Origin: an uncultured Spirochaetota bacterium
Lineage (GTDB): Bacteria; Spirochaetota; Spirochaetia; Treponematales; Rectinemataceae
Length of the DNA stretch: 34,147 bases
Reading direction: 5' to 3'
Assembly: GCA_903821875.1 (NCBI GenBank)
Contig: CAIJMU010000005.1
Location: forward strand, 1 to 34,147
The notes beneath the pieces are model-generated. The model worked only from the letters and a program-made list of their open reading frames with translations. It made no database searches and was not told the origin of the DNA. Positions 22,777 through 31,108 of this stretch are shown piece after piece. Each line of letters starts with the position of its first letter. The stretch's first letter is position 1. The translations under genes and the position numbers were made by a program.

Positions 22777-23664
22777 TCAGGGCCTGGCCATGAAAGCAGC
22801 TATCTCCTCGCCCATCCTGCGCCATGAGGCGGAGCCGAGGCTCTCCTCGTTGAGGATGATGTGGTGGTAGCCGGAACGGGGGCTGACCCCTTCGTGGGAT
22901 AGCTCGATGAGGGTCCATCTGTCGAGTGTGCCGCGGGAAATGAGGGCCTTGAGGCCATCCTCGCTGACCAGTTCGTCCTGTGGATCGATGAACCACAGGG
23001 TCGGGATGTTGAGCCGCGAGAGTTCACTTCCCTCGATGGAGGTGACCATTTCGAAGAGGGCGGCGTAGGCGGCGACGGTCGCTCCCCCAGTGTTGGCGCG
23101 GTAGGACCGGATAGACAGGGAGGGAACCACGAAGTCCTGCCCGAAGAGGCCGAAGAAAAGAACTGTGCGCATTGCACCTTGTGGAGCAGCTGCCGGCGCC
23201 AGGAGGATCATCCGATCGAAGTCGACGGGAGCCGGGAAATGTTCGGCCAGGAGCTCGAGTCCGACGGCGCCACCGAGGGAGAATCCCATAAAGTAGAGGG
23301 GGAGGCCGGCTGCATCGGCTTCCTCCCGGGCTACGCGATAGGCCTGATACGCTTCATCGAGCCACTTTTCGCGGGTAACGCCGGCAAGGCCAGTCTCCTC
23401 ACCGTTGTGCCCGCTCAGTCCGACCAGGAGGACGTCGGCGCCTCCCGCGTTGAGGAGGGTCCCTAAGTCGCGCATCCAGTCGGGCCGGAGGTTGAGACCA
23501 TGGATGACGAGGGCTACCGAGCTCGCTTGCCCGCTTCCCTCAGTGCCGGCGCTCCGCATCCAGGTTAGGCGTGGGCCTTGCGCCACTTCGCTTGCAGATC
23601 CTTCACTGATGCCGACCGCCATGGCCAGAAAGAGGAGGGGCAGGGTCGCGGAGATGTCTTTCAT
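22777..23664 (-). CDS. Secreted alpha/beta hydrolase (lysophospholipase/esterase-like)
   Basis: This 295-residue protein has an N-terminal signal peptide (MKDISATLPLLFLAMAVG, cleavage near GSAS). The alpha/beta hydrolase core shows the oxyanion-hole motif VIHGLN, the nucleophile elbow GFSLG (Ser129), an acid in WFIDPQDELV and the His of LSHEGV or the later YHH. It is probably a periplasmic or envelope esterase or lipase; the substrate is unknown. Start 23664 was chosen because it gives a clear signal peptide. A hairpin CTTGTA/TACAAG sits immediately upstream. It is divergent from the diguanylate cyclase. Confidence 0.82.
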   Translation of the reverse strand: MKDISATLPLLFLAMAVGISEGSASEVAQGPRLTWMRSAGTEGSGQASSVALVIHGLNLRPDWMRDLGTLLNAGGADVLLVGLSGHNGEETGLAGVTREKWLDEAYQAYRVAREEADAAGLPLYFMGFSLGGAVGLELLAEHFPAPVDFDRMILLAPAAAPQGAMRTVLFFGLFGQDFVVPSLSIRSYRANTGGATVAAYAALFEMVTSIEGSELSRLNIPTLWFIDPQDELVSEDGLKALISRGTLDRWTLIELSHEGVSPRSGYHHIILNEESLGSASWRRMGEEIAAFMARP

Positions 23665-23782
23665 GGCTTGTAAGATACTACAAGCGCGAGTTGCATGGCG
23701 CAGGGCTTCCCAGCTTGGACTGTTTGGCCCTTCGGACGGGTAAAGCGCAGAGGAAATGACTACACTCAAGGGGAAGGCGGCG

Positions 23783-24844
23783 ATGAACGAGCCTGTCATC
23801 AATTCCGTGATCCGGGAAAAGGGAGCAGCCATGGCTGGACAAGATAGTTCTGGAGAACCGCTTTTCAATGGGAGCCTGAATCCCCGTGAAGACGAGTACT
23901 TCACCTATCTCTTCAACAGTGTGCCAGAGGCCATCGCCCTGCTGGACAAGGATGGACGGGTATTTCGCATAAACGAGGAGTTTGAGCGGATGTTTGGCTA
24001 TCCCGCATCGGAGACCCGAGGTCGTCTGATCGATGAGCTTGTCGCCGCGCCCGAACTCCTGGCCGAAGCCAGTTCCTTCACTGAAAGGTCGAAGAAAGGC
24101 GAGATCTTTTCGGCAGAGACTCGCCGTCGCCGCAGGGACGGGACTCCCGTGGAGGTCTCCCTCATCTGCGCGCCGATCCTCGTTCAGGGCAGCCAAGTGG
24201 CTGTCTATGGCATCTATCGCGATATTACTGATCGCAAGATGGCCGAGTTGCGCCTCGAGGAGAGTCGTCGAGATCTCATCACCTCCAATGCGATACTGAC
24301 CGCCCGTTCCCGCCAGCTCGAGGAATCGAACGCCCAGCTCGAGCGCCTCTCGAACCTCGACGGACTGACAGGCATCCCCAACAGGAGATTCCTCGAGAGC
24401 TTTCTCGAGCTGGAAACAAGGCGTGCCGCGCGCGAGGGACGCTGGCTTGCCCTTGTGATGATCGACGTGGACCTCTTCAAGAACTACAACGACCGCTACG
24501 GGCATCTCGCAGGGGATGTCTGTCTCAAGTCAATCGCCCGAGCCCTTCAGATCGTCAATCGTCCAGGCGACCTCGTCGCCCGCTACGGCGGAGAGGAGTT
24601 CGTTGCAGTGCTTGGCGACTGTAACCTGGAAACCGCCCGCCTCATCGCCGAGCGGATGCGCCGCAATGTGCGGGACCTCGCCATTCCCCACGAGGCTTCC
24701 GAGCTTGCACCAGTCGTGACGATCAGCCTTGGCATTGCCGCCTCCCTGCCCACGCCGGAGGACGGGCCTGACAGCGTCCTCCTTGAAGCTGACAGGGCCC
24801 TGTATCGGGCCAAGGAAGCGGGGCGGGACAGGGTGAGGAGCTGA
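23783..24844 (+). CDS. PAS-GGDEF diguanylate cyclase
   Basis: This 353-residue cytoplasmic signalling enzyme makes cyclic di-GMP from two GTP. A PAS domain (about 38-150) runs from YLFNSVPEAIALLDKDGRVF to YGIYRDITDRK. A coiled linker (about 152-190) joins it to the GGDEF domain: LDGLTGIPNRRFL, MIDVDLFKNYNDRYGH, and the active loop GGEEF (269-273). The product-inhibition site RPGD (260-263) is placed five residues before the loop, so feedback control is likely. ATG 23783 has GGAAGG at good spacing; ATG 23756 (9 residues longer) has too close a ribosome site. The PAS ligand is not predictable. Confidence 0.93.
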   Translation: MNEPVINSVIREKGAAMAGQDSSGEPLFNGSLNPREDEYFTYLFNSVPEAIALLDKDGRVFRINEEFERMFGYPASETRGRLIDELVAAPELLAEASSFTERSKKGEIFSAETRRRRRDGTPVEVSLICAPILVQGSQVAVYGIYRDITDRKMAELRLEESRRDLITSNAILTARSRQLEESNAQLERLSNLDGLTGIPNRRFLESFLELETRRAAREGRWLALVMIDVDLFKNYNDRYGHLAGDVCLKSIARALQIVNRPGDLVARYGGEEFVAVLGDCNLETARLIAERMRRNVRDLAIPHEASELAPVVTISLGIAASLPTPEDGPDSVLLEADRALYRAKEAGRDRVRS

Positions 24845-24908
24845 GGTGCTGGGTCGCGGGCCTGGGCCCGGCGCGAAATCGGTCCCTCGCGCGCGACTTC
24901 ATCCATCC

Positions 24909-25739
24909 TCAGCCTGCTTGGGCCGGAGAATCCCGCTCCGCGGAAAAGTCGTAAACCTCTCCCCGGCGCTCGACCTTCAAGGGGATGCCGTAGAGCTCCG
25001 AGAGCAGCTCGGAGCGCAGCAGCTCATCCTTGGGCCCGTCAGCGAAGAGCCTGCCATCCTTGATGCACACAATTCGTTCGATCGCCGCCGGGATTTCGGC
25101 CAGCTCATGCGTCACGAGGACGAGGGCCTTCCCGCTCGCGGCGAGCTTCCCCAGCAGCTGGGAAAAACTCCGCCTGGCGGCGATGTCGAGGGAGGTGAAG
25201 GGCTCGTCGAGGAGGAGCATGCCCGGCTCGTGGACAAGGGCCCTGCCTACCAGGACACGGCGCAGTTCGCCAGAGGACAGGGTCGCCGCGCTTCTCTCAA
25301 GGAGCCGCGAAATCCCGAGGAAGTCGGCCGTTTCGACTACCCGTGACAACATCTCCTCGGTGATGTCCACATAGAGGGGGAGGCCGATGGAGCCGAAAAA
25401 GGCCGACAGGAGGATATCCGCTACCAGTTCTCCCCGGGAGTGTCGCATCTGGAGGCGGTCCGACACGACGCCGAGTCGCTTGCGCAGCTCGTAGAGCTTC
25501 CAGTTCTCCTCGCCGAAGAGGAGGAGGGGGGACGGTTCCTGATAGCGTGCGTGGAGGTCTCCCTCGATCAGCCGCACGATCGTGGACTTGCCCGAGCCAT
25601 TGGGGCCAAGGATGCAGAGGTGCTCGCCCTCGCGGATGGAAAGTGTAAAATCCTTGAGGATTTCAACGCTGTCACGGAAGGCTGAGGCGTGGGTGAATTG
25701 GATTGCGGGGGGATTCCGCGCTGGATTGTCGGGACTCAT
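24909..25739 (-). CDS. Stand-alone ABC ATPase (ModF/COG1119-like)
   Basis: This 276-residue single ABC domain has Walker A ILGPNGSGKST, Q-loop region VVSDRLQ, signature LSSGELRR (variant of LSGGE), Walker B MLLLDEPFTSLD and the H-loop VTHEL. It resembles the ModF/COG1119 ATPases found without a permease. No permease or binding protein of an ABC importer is adjacent, so its partner is unknown. It lies 44 bases downstream of the MtaA-like gene on the same strand and may be co-transcribed with it. Confidence 0.85.
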   Translation of the reverse strand: MSPDNPARNPPAIQFTHASAFRDSVEILKDFTLSIREGEHLCILGPNGSGKSTIVRLIEGDLHARYQEPSPLLLFGEENWKLYELRKRLGVVSDRLQMRHSRGELVADILLSAFFGSIGLPLYVDITEEMLSRVVETADFLGISRLLERSAATLSSGELRRVLVGRALVHEPGMLLLDEPFTSLDIAARRSFSQLLGKLAASGKALVLVTHELAEIPAAIERIVCIKDGRLFADGPKDELLRSELLSELYGIPLKVERRGEVYDFSAERDSPAQAG

Positions 25740-25783
25740 GTGTTGCCCATAGTCCAGAGTTCCGCATAAGCCTGCAAGGAGGG

Positions 25784-26797
25784 TCAGGGAAGCTGACCGC
25801 TCCTCGCGAAATTGCGCATCGCCAGTATGTTTTCGCGGGCTGTGCCCCGGGGGATCTCGCAGCCAGCCCCGACAATCCAGGCTCCCCGGGCCGCAGCGGA
25901 GCAGGCTTCGAGGGCTGCTGCGATGGACGCGGGAGTACCGTCCCGGACTACCCGTACCGGGTCGAGGTTGCCATTGAAGACCTGGGCGGGACCGGCAGCG
26001 CTCCGGGCTTCGGCAATTTCAACCATGGAGTCGAGGTCGATGATGTCGTAGCCGAGCTGAGCCGTCATGGGGAGGAGGGGCCCCGATTTTCCGCAGATAT
26101 GCAGACGCGCGAGGGCTCCGGCCTCGTGGATGGCTGCGACATAGCGACGGTGCCGCTCCAGGATGAAGTCGCCAAAGAGCTCCGGCCCGATGAGGGAAGA
26201 CGCAGCGTCGCCTACGCCGATGATGCCAGCGCCGGCAGCGATCTGGGCACGGGCAAAGGCGATTTCCATTTCGGTCACAAAGTCGAGGAGCTCGATGGCA
26301 AAGGCTGGGTCATCGTAGAGGTCCATCATAAAGCGTGAGAGTCCTCGGAGGTCGGCGGCCTCTGCGCAGGGCCCCTCCACCCAGCCTTCGACGAGGAGCG
26401 CGTTCCCTGCGGCCGCGAGGGCCTCCACCGCTGCGAGGCGATTGGTCATGCGGGGGCCTCCACCGCCGGCAGGCAGTGCGAGCCTCGCCATGGCGGATTT
26501 TTCCATGAGGAGGGAGCGGAGGTCGTCAAGCGATGCCGGTTGATCCTCCGGGGCGATGATGGTCGCGCCAAGATCTGCAGCCTCGACCGCTGGGTCGGAG
26601 ATGACCGAGACAAGATCCGCCCCGAAGGCCCGGGCGAAGGCGAGCTGACCGCGAGCCTGCTGCCGGAAATCCGTGGCGTAGTGCCGGTAGGGCACCCCGA
26701 TCTCGTCGGCGGCGATACTCATCGAAATGGGCATGAAGGCCAGGGGGGCAGCCTGTTCGCCCCTCAGCGTAGCCATGATCCTCTCTTTTCCGGTCAT
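25784..26797 (-). CDS. UroD-family methyltransferase-like protein (MtaA/CmuA group)
   Basis: This 337-residue UroD-fold protein, unlike the one at 13391, keeps the methyltransferase zinc motif. HICG follows the strand LARLH, and a C-terminal Cys lies in VGAGCEIPRGTARENI. This is the MtaA/MtbA/CmuA pattern, in which zinc activates a thiol for methyl transfer from a corrinoid protein. The start MTGKERIMATLRGE is typical. No corrinoid-binding protein or MtaB-like gene is in view, so partners must be elsewhere. It is in a minus-strand run with a TauE-type permease upstream and an ABC ATPase downstream. The substrate is unknown. Confidence 0.83.
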   Translation of the reverse strand: MTGKERIMATLRGEQAAPLAFMPISMSIAADEIGVPYRHYATDFRQQARGQLAFARAFGADLVSVISDPAVEAADLGATIIAPEDQPASLDDLRSLLMEKSAMARLALPAGGGGPRMTNRLAAVEALAAAGNALLVEGWVEGPCAEAADLRGLSRFMMDLYDDPAFAIELLDFVTEMEIAFARAQIAAGAGIIGVGDAASSLIGPELFGDFILERHRRYVAAIHEAGALARLHICGKSGPLLPMTAQLGYDIIDLDSMVEIAEARSAAGPAQVFNGNLDPVRVVRDGTPASIAAALEACSAAARGAWIVGAGCEIPRGTARENILAMRNFARSGQLP

Positions 26798-26930
26798 TGT
26801 CCTGCCTTTTCTGCCTGGGATTGCCCAGTGTTGTGCGTGCCGTGGTTGTTGTCAATTGGGACGAAGGGCCGTCGGGCCCATGCCCCCGTGGCTGCAACCT
26901 TCTGTAGCTGCCCCCTCCAGACTATTCCTC

Positions 26931-27662
26931 TCAGAACAGCAGTTTGACTCCCCCCAGGACGGCAAGTCCCTGCACCAGATTGTTGAAAAAGCGCTGCGAA
27001 ATCCGCTTGATGATCAGAACTCCGAAGAGGCAACCGAGGGCGATGAGGGGCACTAGCATGAGATCGAGCTTGAGGCCTTGCCAGGTGATGAGGCCAAGGG
27101 CTGCGCTGAAGGGCACCTTGACGAGGTTTACGCTGAAGTAGAAATAGGCGCTGGTGCCGATGAACTCCTCCTTGGGCAGGTTCATCGACAATAGGTAGAT
27201 CGTCATTATTGGCCCTGCCGCATTGGCCATCATGGTAAAGATGCCCGCCAGGATGCCAGCTACTGCTGCGAACTTCCGGCTTTCCAGCGCGAATTCCATG
27301 CCCACCCTCCGCCTGAGCAGGTCGAGCCCCACGACGACGAGGATCATCAAGCCAACCATCGGTTTGAAGATCGCTTCGGTGACGAGGCTCATGGCGAGGT
27401 AGCCAATGAAGACCCCGACAAGGGTCCAGGGAAGGATGCGGAAGAGGCGCGGCCAGGCCACCCTGCGGCGCAGGTAGGCGACGGACATGAGGTCTGCCGC
27501 CACAAAAATAAGGAGAAGAAACCCCATCGATGCCATCGCAGGCATGACCAAGGCTACGAGGGGAACGAGGAGCATGCCGAGCCCGGGGATTCCGGTGCGG
27601 GATATGCCCGCCAAGACCGCCGCGACGCAGACAACGATGATTCCAAGAAGATCCAGATGCAT
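26931..27662 (-). CDS. TSUP family permease (TauE/SafE-like)
   Basis: This 243-residue integral membrane protein has about 7-8 hydrophobic helices. Family features include GISRTGIPGLGMLLVPLVAL in the first repeat and ILAGIFTMMANAAGPIMTIY in the second. TSUP proteins export or import sulfite, sulfonates or other organic anions. ATG 27662 follows AAGGA and gives a normal N-terminus; in-frame upstream starts at 27698 and 27725 lack ribosome sites. It is first of a leftward run with the MtaA-like protein and the ABC ATPase. Confidence 0.85.
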   Translation of the reverse strand: MHLDLLGIIVVCVAAVLAGISRTGIPGLGMLLVPLVALVMPAMASMGFLLLIFVAADLMSVAYLRRRVAWPRLFRILPWTLVGVFIGYLAMSLVTEAIFKPMVGLMILVVVGLDLLRRRVGMEFALESRKFAAVAGILAGIFTMMANAAGPIMTIYLLSMNLPKEEFIGTSAYFYFSVNLVKVPFSAALGLITWQGLKLDLMLVPLIALGCLFGVLIIKRISQRFFNNLVQGLAVLGGVKLLF

Positions 27663-27830
27663 AGGCTTCCTTGTCTGCGATTGTTTCTCGGTGCTCATTC
27701 TTGCAAGCCAAGGCGGCTTGGCCAAGGGGGTTTGGCAAGGTCCATGAATAAGACTTTTTTTATATTGAGAAATATTTATTTACCCTTCCAAGCTTTAAGC
27801 CACATGAGAAGGTGCGAGGGTTGGAATAGA

Positions 27831-27871
27831 CTTATCGGTATCGATTGACAGTTATCAATACTGGCGATAAG
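27831..27871 (+). promoter_or_regulatory. Leader hairpin overlapping the nuoA ribosome-binding site
   Basis: CTTATCG (27831-27837) pairs with CGATAAG (27865-27871), and GTATCGAT (27838-27845) pairs with ATCAATAC (27854-27861, one mismatch). There is a three-base bulge and an 8-base loop. The 3' arm includes the first bases of AAGGTG (27869-27874), the probable ribosome site of nuoA. It could mask translation or be a protein-binding dyad. Confidence 0.4.
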
Positions 27872-27881
27872 GTGCAAAAAT

Positions 27882-28256
27882 ATGCCGCAGCTCAGCCATA
27901 CTTCGGGCGATTTTGTGCCCATCCTCATCACCTTGGCCTTGTCTATCTTTGTCGTTGCCGCTGTCCTCATCATAAGCCCCCTTCTGGGGCCGAGCAGGCG
28001 GAATGCGAAAAAGAATGCCAATTTCGAATGCGGCATCCCTTCACAAGGTGATGCCCGTACCCCCTTCAGCGTAAAATACTTCCTTGTCGCCATCCTCTTT
28101 GTCATCTTCGATGTCGAGCTCGTCTTCATGTATCCCTGGGCGGTGAGCTTCCGGGAACTTGGCTGGTTCGGCATTTTCGAAATGGGCATCTTCATTGCCT
28201 TCGTTCTTGTCGGATTCCGCTACATAATCAGGCGCGGCGCCCTCAAGTGGGAGTGA
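27882..28256 (+). CDS. nuoA: NADH-quinone oxidoreductase subunit A
   Basis: This 124-residue small membrane subunit of complex I has three predicted helices. Marks are the conserved loop NANFECGIPSQGDARTPFSV, then YFLVAILFVIFDVELVFMYPW, with the acidic residues of the second helix intact. ATG 27882 has AAGGTG seven bases upstream. It is first of the nuo operon, after an AT-rich 219-base gap that is divergent to the TSUP gene. Its stop lies before the nuoB ATG by 5 bases. Confidence 0.95.
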   Translation: MPQLSHTSGDFVPILITLALSIFVVAAVLIISPLLGPSRRNAKKNANFECGIPSQGDARTPFSVKYFLVAILFVIFDVELVFMYPWAVSFRELGWFGIFEMGIFIAFVLVGFRYIIRRGALKWE

Positions 28257-28261
28257 ACCCT

Positions 28262-28843
28262 ATGGTAAACCCTTCTTCGCTTTTCCAGCCTCTCACCGAG
28301 GCCAATACGCTCTCGCCAGTCGAGCCGCCACCCGGCCTCGAGGGCCAGGGATTCTTTGCGACTACCCTCGACGCGGCTGTCGGACTCGCCCGCAAGGGCT
28401 CGATGTGGCCCCTGCCCTATGCGACCTCCTGCTGTGGCATCGAGTTCATGTCGACTGCGGCCTCCCACTACGACATCGGCCGCTTTGGCATGGAGCGTTT
28501 TTCCTACTCGCCCCGCCAGGCTGACCTCCTCATGGTCATGGGAACCATCTCCAAGAAACTCGGCCCCATCCTGAAAACCGTCTACGAACAGATGGCAGAG
28601 CCTCGTTGGGTACTCTCGGTCGGCGCCTGTGCCTCGAGCGGCGGCATTTTCGACACCTACAGCGTCCTCCAGGGCATTGACCGGATCATCCCGGTGGACG
28701 TGTATGTTCCTGGCTGTCCGCCCCGTCCCGAGCAGATCCTCGATGGAATTTTCCGCGTGCACTATCTTGCGAAACACGAGTCGTATCGTCGTCGCGACAG
28801 CGCTGAGTACAAGGCGCTTCTTGCCCACTACGGAATCGAGTGA
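28262..28843 (+). CDS. nuoB: NADH-quinone oxidoreductase subunit B
   Basis: This 193-residue peripheral subunit carries cluster N2, which passes electrons to quinone. The four cysteine ligands are present: the CC pair at 57-58 (TSCCGIEFM), Cys123 (GACASSG) and Cys152 (PGCPPRPEQIL). ATG 28262 has GGGAG at good spacing; a GTG at 28247 inside nuoA is an unneeded longer start. The N-terminal extension of about 35 residues is slightly long but within the family range. Confidence 0.96.
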   Translation: MVNPSSLFQPLTEANTLSPVEPPPGLEGQGFFATTLDAAVGLARKGSMWPLPYATSCCGIEFMSTAASHYDIGRFGMERFSYSPRQADLLMVMGTISKKLGPILKTVYEQMAEPRWVLSVGACASSGGIFDTYSVLQGIDRIIPVDVYVPGCPPRPEQILDGIFRVHYLAKHESYRRRDSAEYKALLAHYGIE

Positions 28844-28845
28844 AC

Positions 28846-29343
28846 ATGGATGAAGCCCTCCTTGCGGAGCTGGGCCGCGTGCTCGGTGACCGGATGCTGT
28901 CCCACGAGTCCGATGACGTGCCGACGGTATGCATCCGCGCTTCCGATCTCTACGACACAGTCGAAGCCCTCTACAACGATGAAACCCTGGCCTATCGCTT
29001 CCTGACCGACCTCTTCGGGATGCACTATCCGGCTGAAGGCGGAAAGAGCGAGGAACTTGGTCTCCAGGTCCTCCTCTGCAATATGAGGACGAGCACGAGG
29101 CTCAGGCTCAGCTGCCGTTTCTCCATAGACAGTCCCGAGGTCGCCAGCCTGACGCCTCTTTTCCCCGCAGCAAACTGGCTGGAGCGGGAGACCTACGATT
29201 TCTTCGGCATCCGCTTCAAGGGGCATCCCAATCTGAAGCGGATACTCAACATCGAGTCGATGAGCGTCTTTCCGATGCGCAAGGACTTCCCCCTGGAAGA
29301 CCAGTCGCGCGAGGACAAAGACGATCGAATGTTCGGACGTTAA
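28846..29343 (+). CDS. nuoC: NADH-quinone oxidoreductase subunit C
   Basis: This 165-residue 30-kDa-type peripheral subunit is not fused to NuoD. The family signature is clear: WLERETYDFFGIRFKGHPNL, then KRIL, and FPMRKDFPLED near the end. ATG 28846 follows the nuoB stop by two bases; a GTG at 28840 overlapping that stop is possible. The following nuoD gene starts three bases after its stop. Confidence 0.94.
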   Translation: MDEALLAELGRVLGDRMLSHESDDVPTVCIRASDLYDTVEALYNDETLAYRFLTDLFGMHYPAEGGKSEELGLQVLLCNMRTSTRLRLSCRFSIDSPEVASLTPLFPAANWLERETYDFFGIRFKGHPNLKRILNIESMSVFPMRKDFPLEDQSREDKDDRMFGR

Positions 29344-29346
29344 TGC

Positions 29347-30549
29347 ATGGAAACCACGAAGCCCCCCACGGGCCAGGGCAATCCCCTCACCCTCAACCTT
29401 GGACCGACCCACCCGGCCACCCACGGCATCTTTCAGAACGTCCTCACCATGGACGGGGAAATCGTCAAGGACACCGAGCAGACAGTCGGCTACATCCATC
29501 GCGCCTTCGAGAAGATCGCCGAACGCCGCCCCCTCTATCAGATCACGACGCTGACTGACCGCCTCAACTACTGCTCCTCGCCCCTCAACAACATGGGCTG
29601 GCACATGACGGTCGAAAAGCTCCTCGACATCAGGGTGCCGCGCCGTGTCGAGCTTCTCCGCGTCATCATCATGGAGCTTTCGCGCATCTCGGACCACCTG
29701 ATCTGCACTTCGATCATCGGTGTCGACGCCGGAGCCCTCACCGGCTTCATGTACATCTTCCAGTGGCGCGAGCTTATCTACGAGATCTACGAGGCCATCT
29801 GCGGCGCGCGCATGACGACCAACATGGGCCGCGTGGGCGGCTTCGAGCGCAACTTCCCGCCCGAGGCCTGGGAGAAGATCGACAACTTCCTCCGGAAGTA
29901 CATGAAGGACTTCGAGGAGTTCGATTCCATGCTCTCCCGCAACCGGATCTTCATGGACCGGACCATGGGAGTTGGTACGATCTCCGGAGAGCGGGCCCTT
30001 GCCTATGGTTTTACCGGCCCGAACCTGCGGGCAGCCGGTGTCGATTATGATGTTCGTGTCGCCCATCCCTACTCGGGCTACGGGGAATACAAGTTCGATA
30101 TCCCCATCGGTGTCGAGGGCTCGGCCTATGACCGCTTCATGGTGCGCCAGGAAGAGATCCGCCAGTCCTTCTCGATCATCCAGCAGGCTGTGGCCAAGCT
30201 CAAGGACGAGGACCCTGCGGTCTACCGCAGCGAGGTTCCGGCCTGGGTCCTCCCTCCCAAGGAAGCGGTCTACTCGGAGATGGAAGCCCTCATCTATCAC
30301 TTCAAGACCGTGATGGGCGAGACCAGGATGCCGACCCGTGAGGTCTACCATTCCATCGAGGCCGGAAACGGCGAACTTGGATTCTATCTCTTCACCGACG
30401 GCGGCCGGACGCCCGCGCGCCTGCGCTTCCGCCGTCCCTGTTTCATCTACTACCAGGCTTTTCCCGAGATGGTCCGCGGCTGCCTTCTGTCCGACGCCGT
30501 CATCACGCTGTCGAGCCTGAACATCATCGCGGGGGAACTCGATGCCTGA
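29347..30549 (+). CDS. nuoD: NADH-quinone oxidoreductase subunit D
   Basis: This 400-residue 49-kDa subunit forms the quinone pocket with NuoB. Motifs include LGPTHPATHG with the quinone-site His, VGYIHRAFEKIAE, INVxxNNMG-type region SSPLNNMGWHM, MTTNMGRVGGFERN and the C-terminal end with DAVITLSSLNIIAGELDA. ATG 29347 has a weak ribosome site, so it may rely on coupling to nuoC. Its last eight bases overlap nuoE. Confidence 0.96.
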   Translation: METTKPPTGQGNPLTLNLGPTHPATHGIFQNVLTMDGEIVKDTEQTVGYIHRAFEKIAERRPLYQITTLTDRLNYCSSPLNNMGWHMTVEKLLDIRVPRRVELLRVIIMELSRISDHLICTSIIGVDAGALTGFMYIFQWRELIYEIYEAICGARMTTNMGRVGGFERNFPPEAWEKIDNFLRKYMKDFEEFDSMLSRNRIFMDRTMGVGTISGERALAYGFTGPNLRAAGVDYDVRVAHPYSGYGEYKFDIPIGVEGSAYDRFMVRQEEIRQSFSIIQQAVAKLKDEDPAVYRSEVPAWVLPPKEAVYSEMEALIYHFKTVMGETRMPTREVYHSIEAGNGELGFYLFTDGGRTPARLRFRRPCFIYYQAFPEMVRGCLLSDAVITLSSLNIIAGELDA

Positions 30550-31108
30550 TACGCCTGCGTTCTCGCCGGCGGCCCTCGGGGAGTTGGGCCGCATCGTCTC
30601 CCACTATCCGGAGGGCAAGCAGAAGTCCGCGCTGATCCCGGTCCTCCACCTCGCCCAGGCCGAACTCGGGGGCTGGCTTTCCGTGCCCGTGATGGACTAC
30701 GTGGCCTCACTCCTCTCAATTACTCCCATCGAGGTCTACGAGGTCGCGAGTTTCTACACGATGTTCAACAAGGAGCCGGTAGGCCGATTCAAGATCGAGA
30801 CCTGCCGCACAGGCCCCTGCGCCTTGAACGGGGCCGAGGACATCATCGGCCATCTCGAAGCAACACTCGGCATCAGGGACGGCGGGACGACGCCTGACGG
30901 CATGTTCACCCTCCAGAGCACCGAATGCCTCGGCGCCTGCGGGCAGGGCCCGGTGATCATGGTCGGCGAGACCTACCACGAGCTCATGACAGCAGCCAAG
31001 GTCGACGCCCTCCTCGAAGAGCTGCGCCGCCAGGCGGCGACCATGCCTTCGGCGGCGAGCACTGCTACGGCTGCTGCCACAACTGCGGCCACCGCGGGGG
31101 TGAAGTGA
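30542..31108 (+). CDS. nuoE: NADH-quinone oxidoreductase subunit E
   Basis: This 188-residue thioredoxin-fold subunit carries a [2Fe-2S] cluster (N1a). Its ligands are Cys88 and Cys93 (ETCRTGPCALNG) plus Cys129 and Cys133 (ECLGACGQGP). After about residue 165 it has an odd Ala/Thr-rich, low-complexity tail up to GVK, not needed for the fold. The start overlaps nuoD, and the TGA shares a base with the nuoF ATG (TGATG). Confidence 0.96.
   Translation: MPDTPAFSPAALGELGRIVSHYPEGKQKSALIPVLHLAQAELGGWLSVPVMDYVASLLSITPIEVYEVASFYTMFNKEPVGRFKIETCRTGPCALNGAEDIIGHLEATLGIRDGGTTPDGMFTLQSTECLGACGQGPVIMVGETYHELMTAAKVDALLEELRRQAATMPSAASTATAAATTAATAGVK

Noticed and set aside
24871-24892. GCGCGA/TCGCGC stem between convergent cyclase and ABC genes
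   Set aside because: A 6-bp stem with a 10-base loop and no T-run on either side; too weak to call a terminator.
27845-27873. TTGACA - 17 bases - TAAGGT as a nuo promoter
   Set aside because: The -10 would overlap the nuoA ribosome site and place the transcription start on the ATG, giving a leaderless message even though a good ribosome site exists. The hexamers are more likely coincidental within the hairpin.
28828-30594. 588-codon minus-strand open frame opposite nuoC-nuoD
   Set aside because: NuoC and NuoD are certain on the plus strand, and the antisense product has no recognisable domain.
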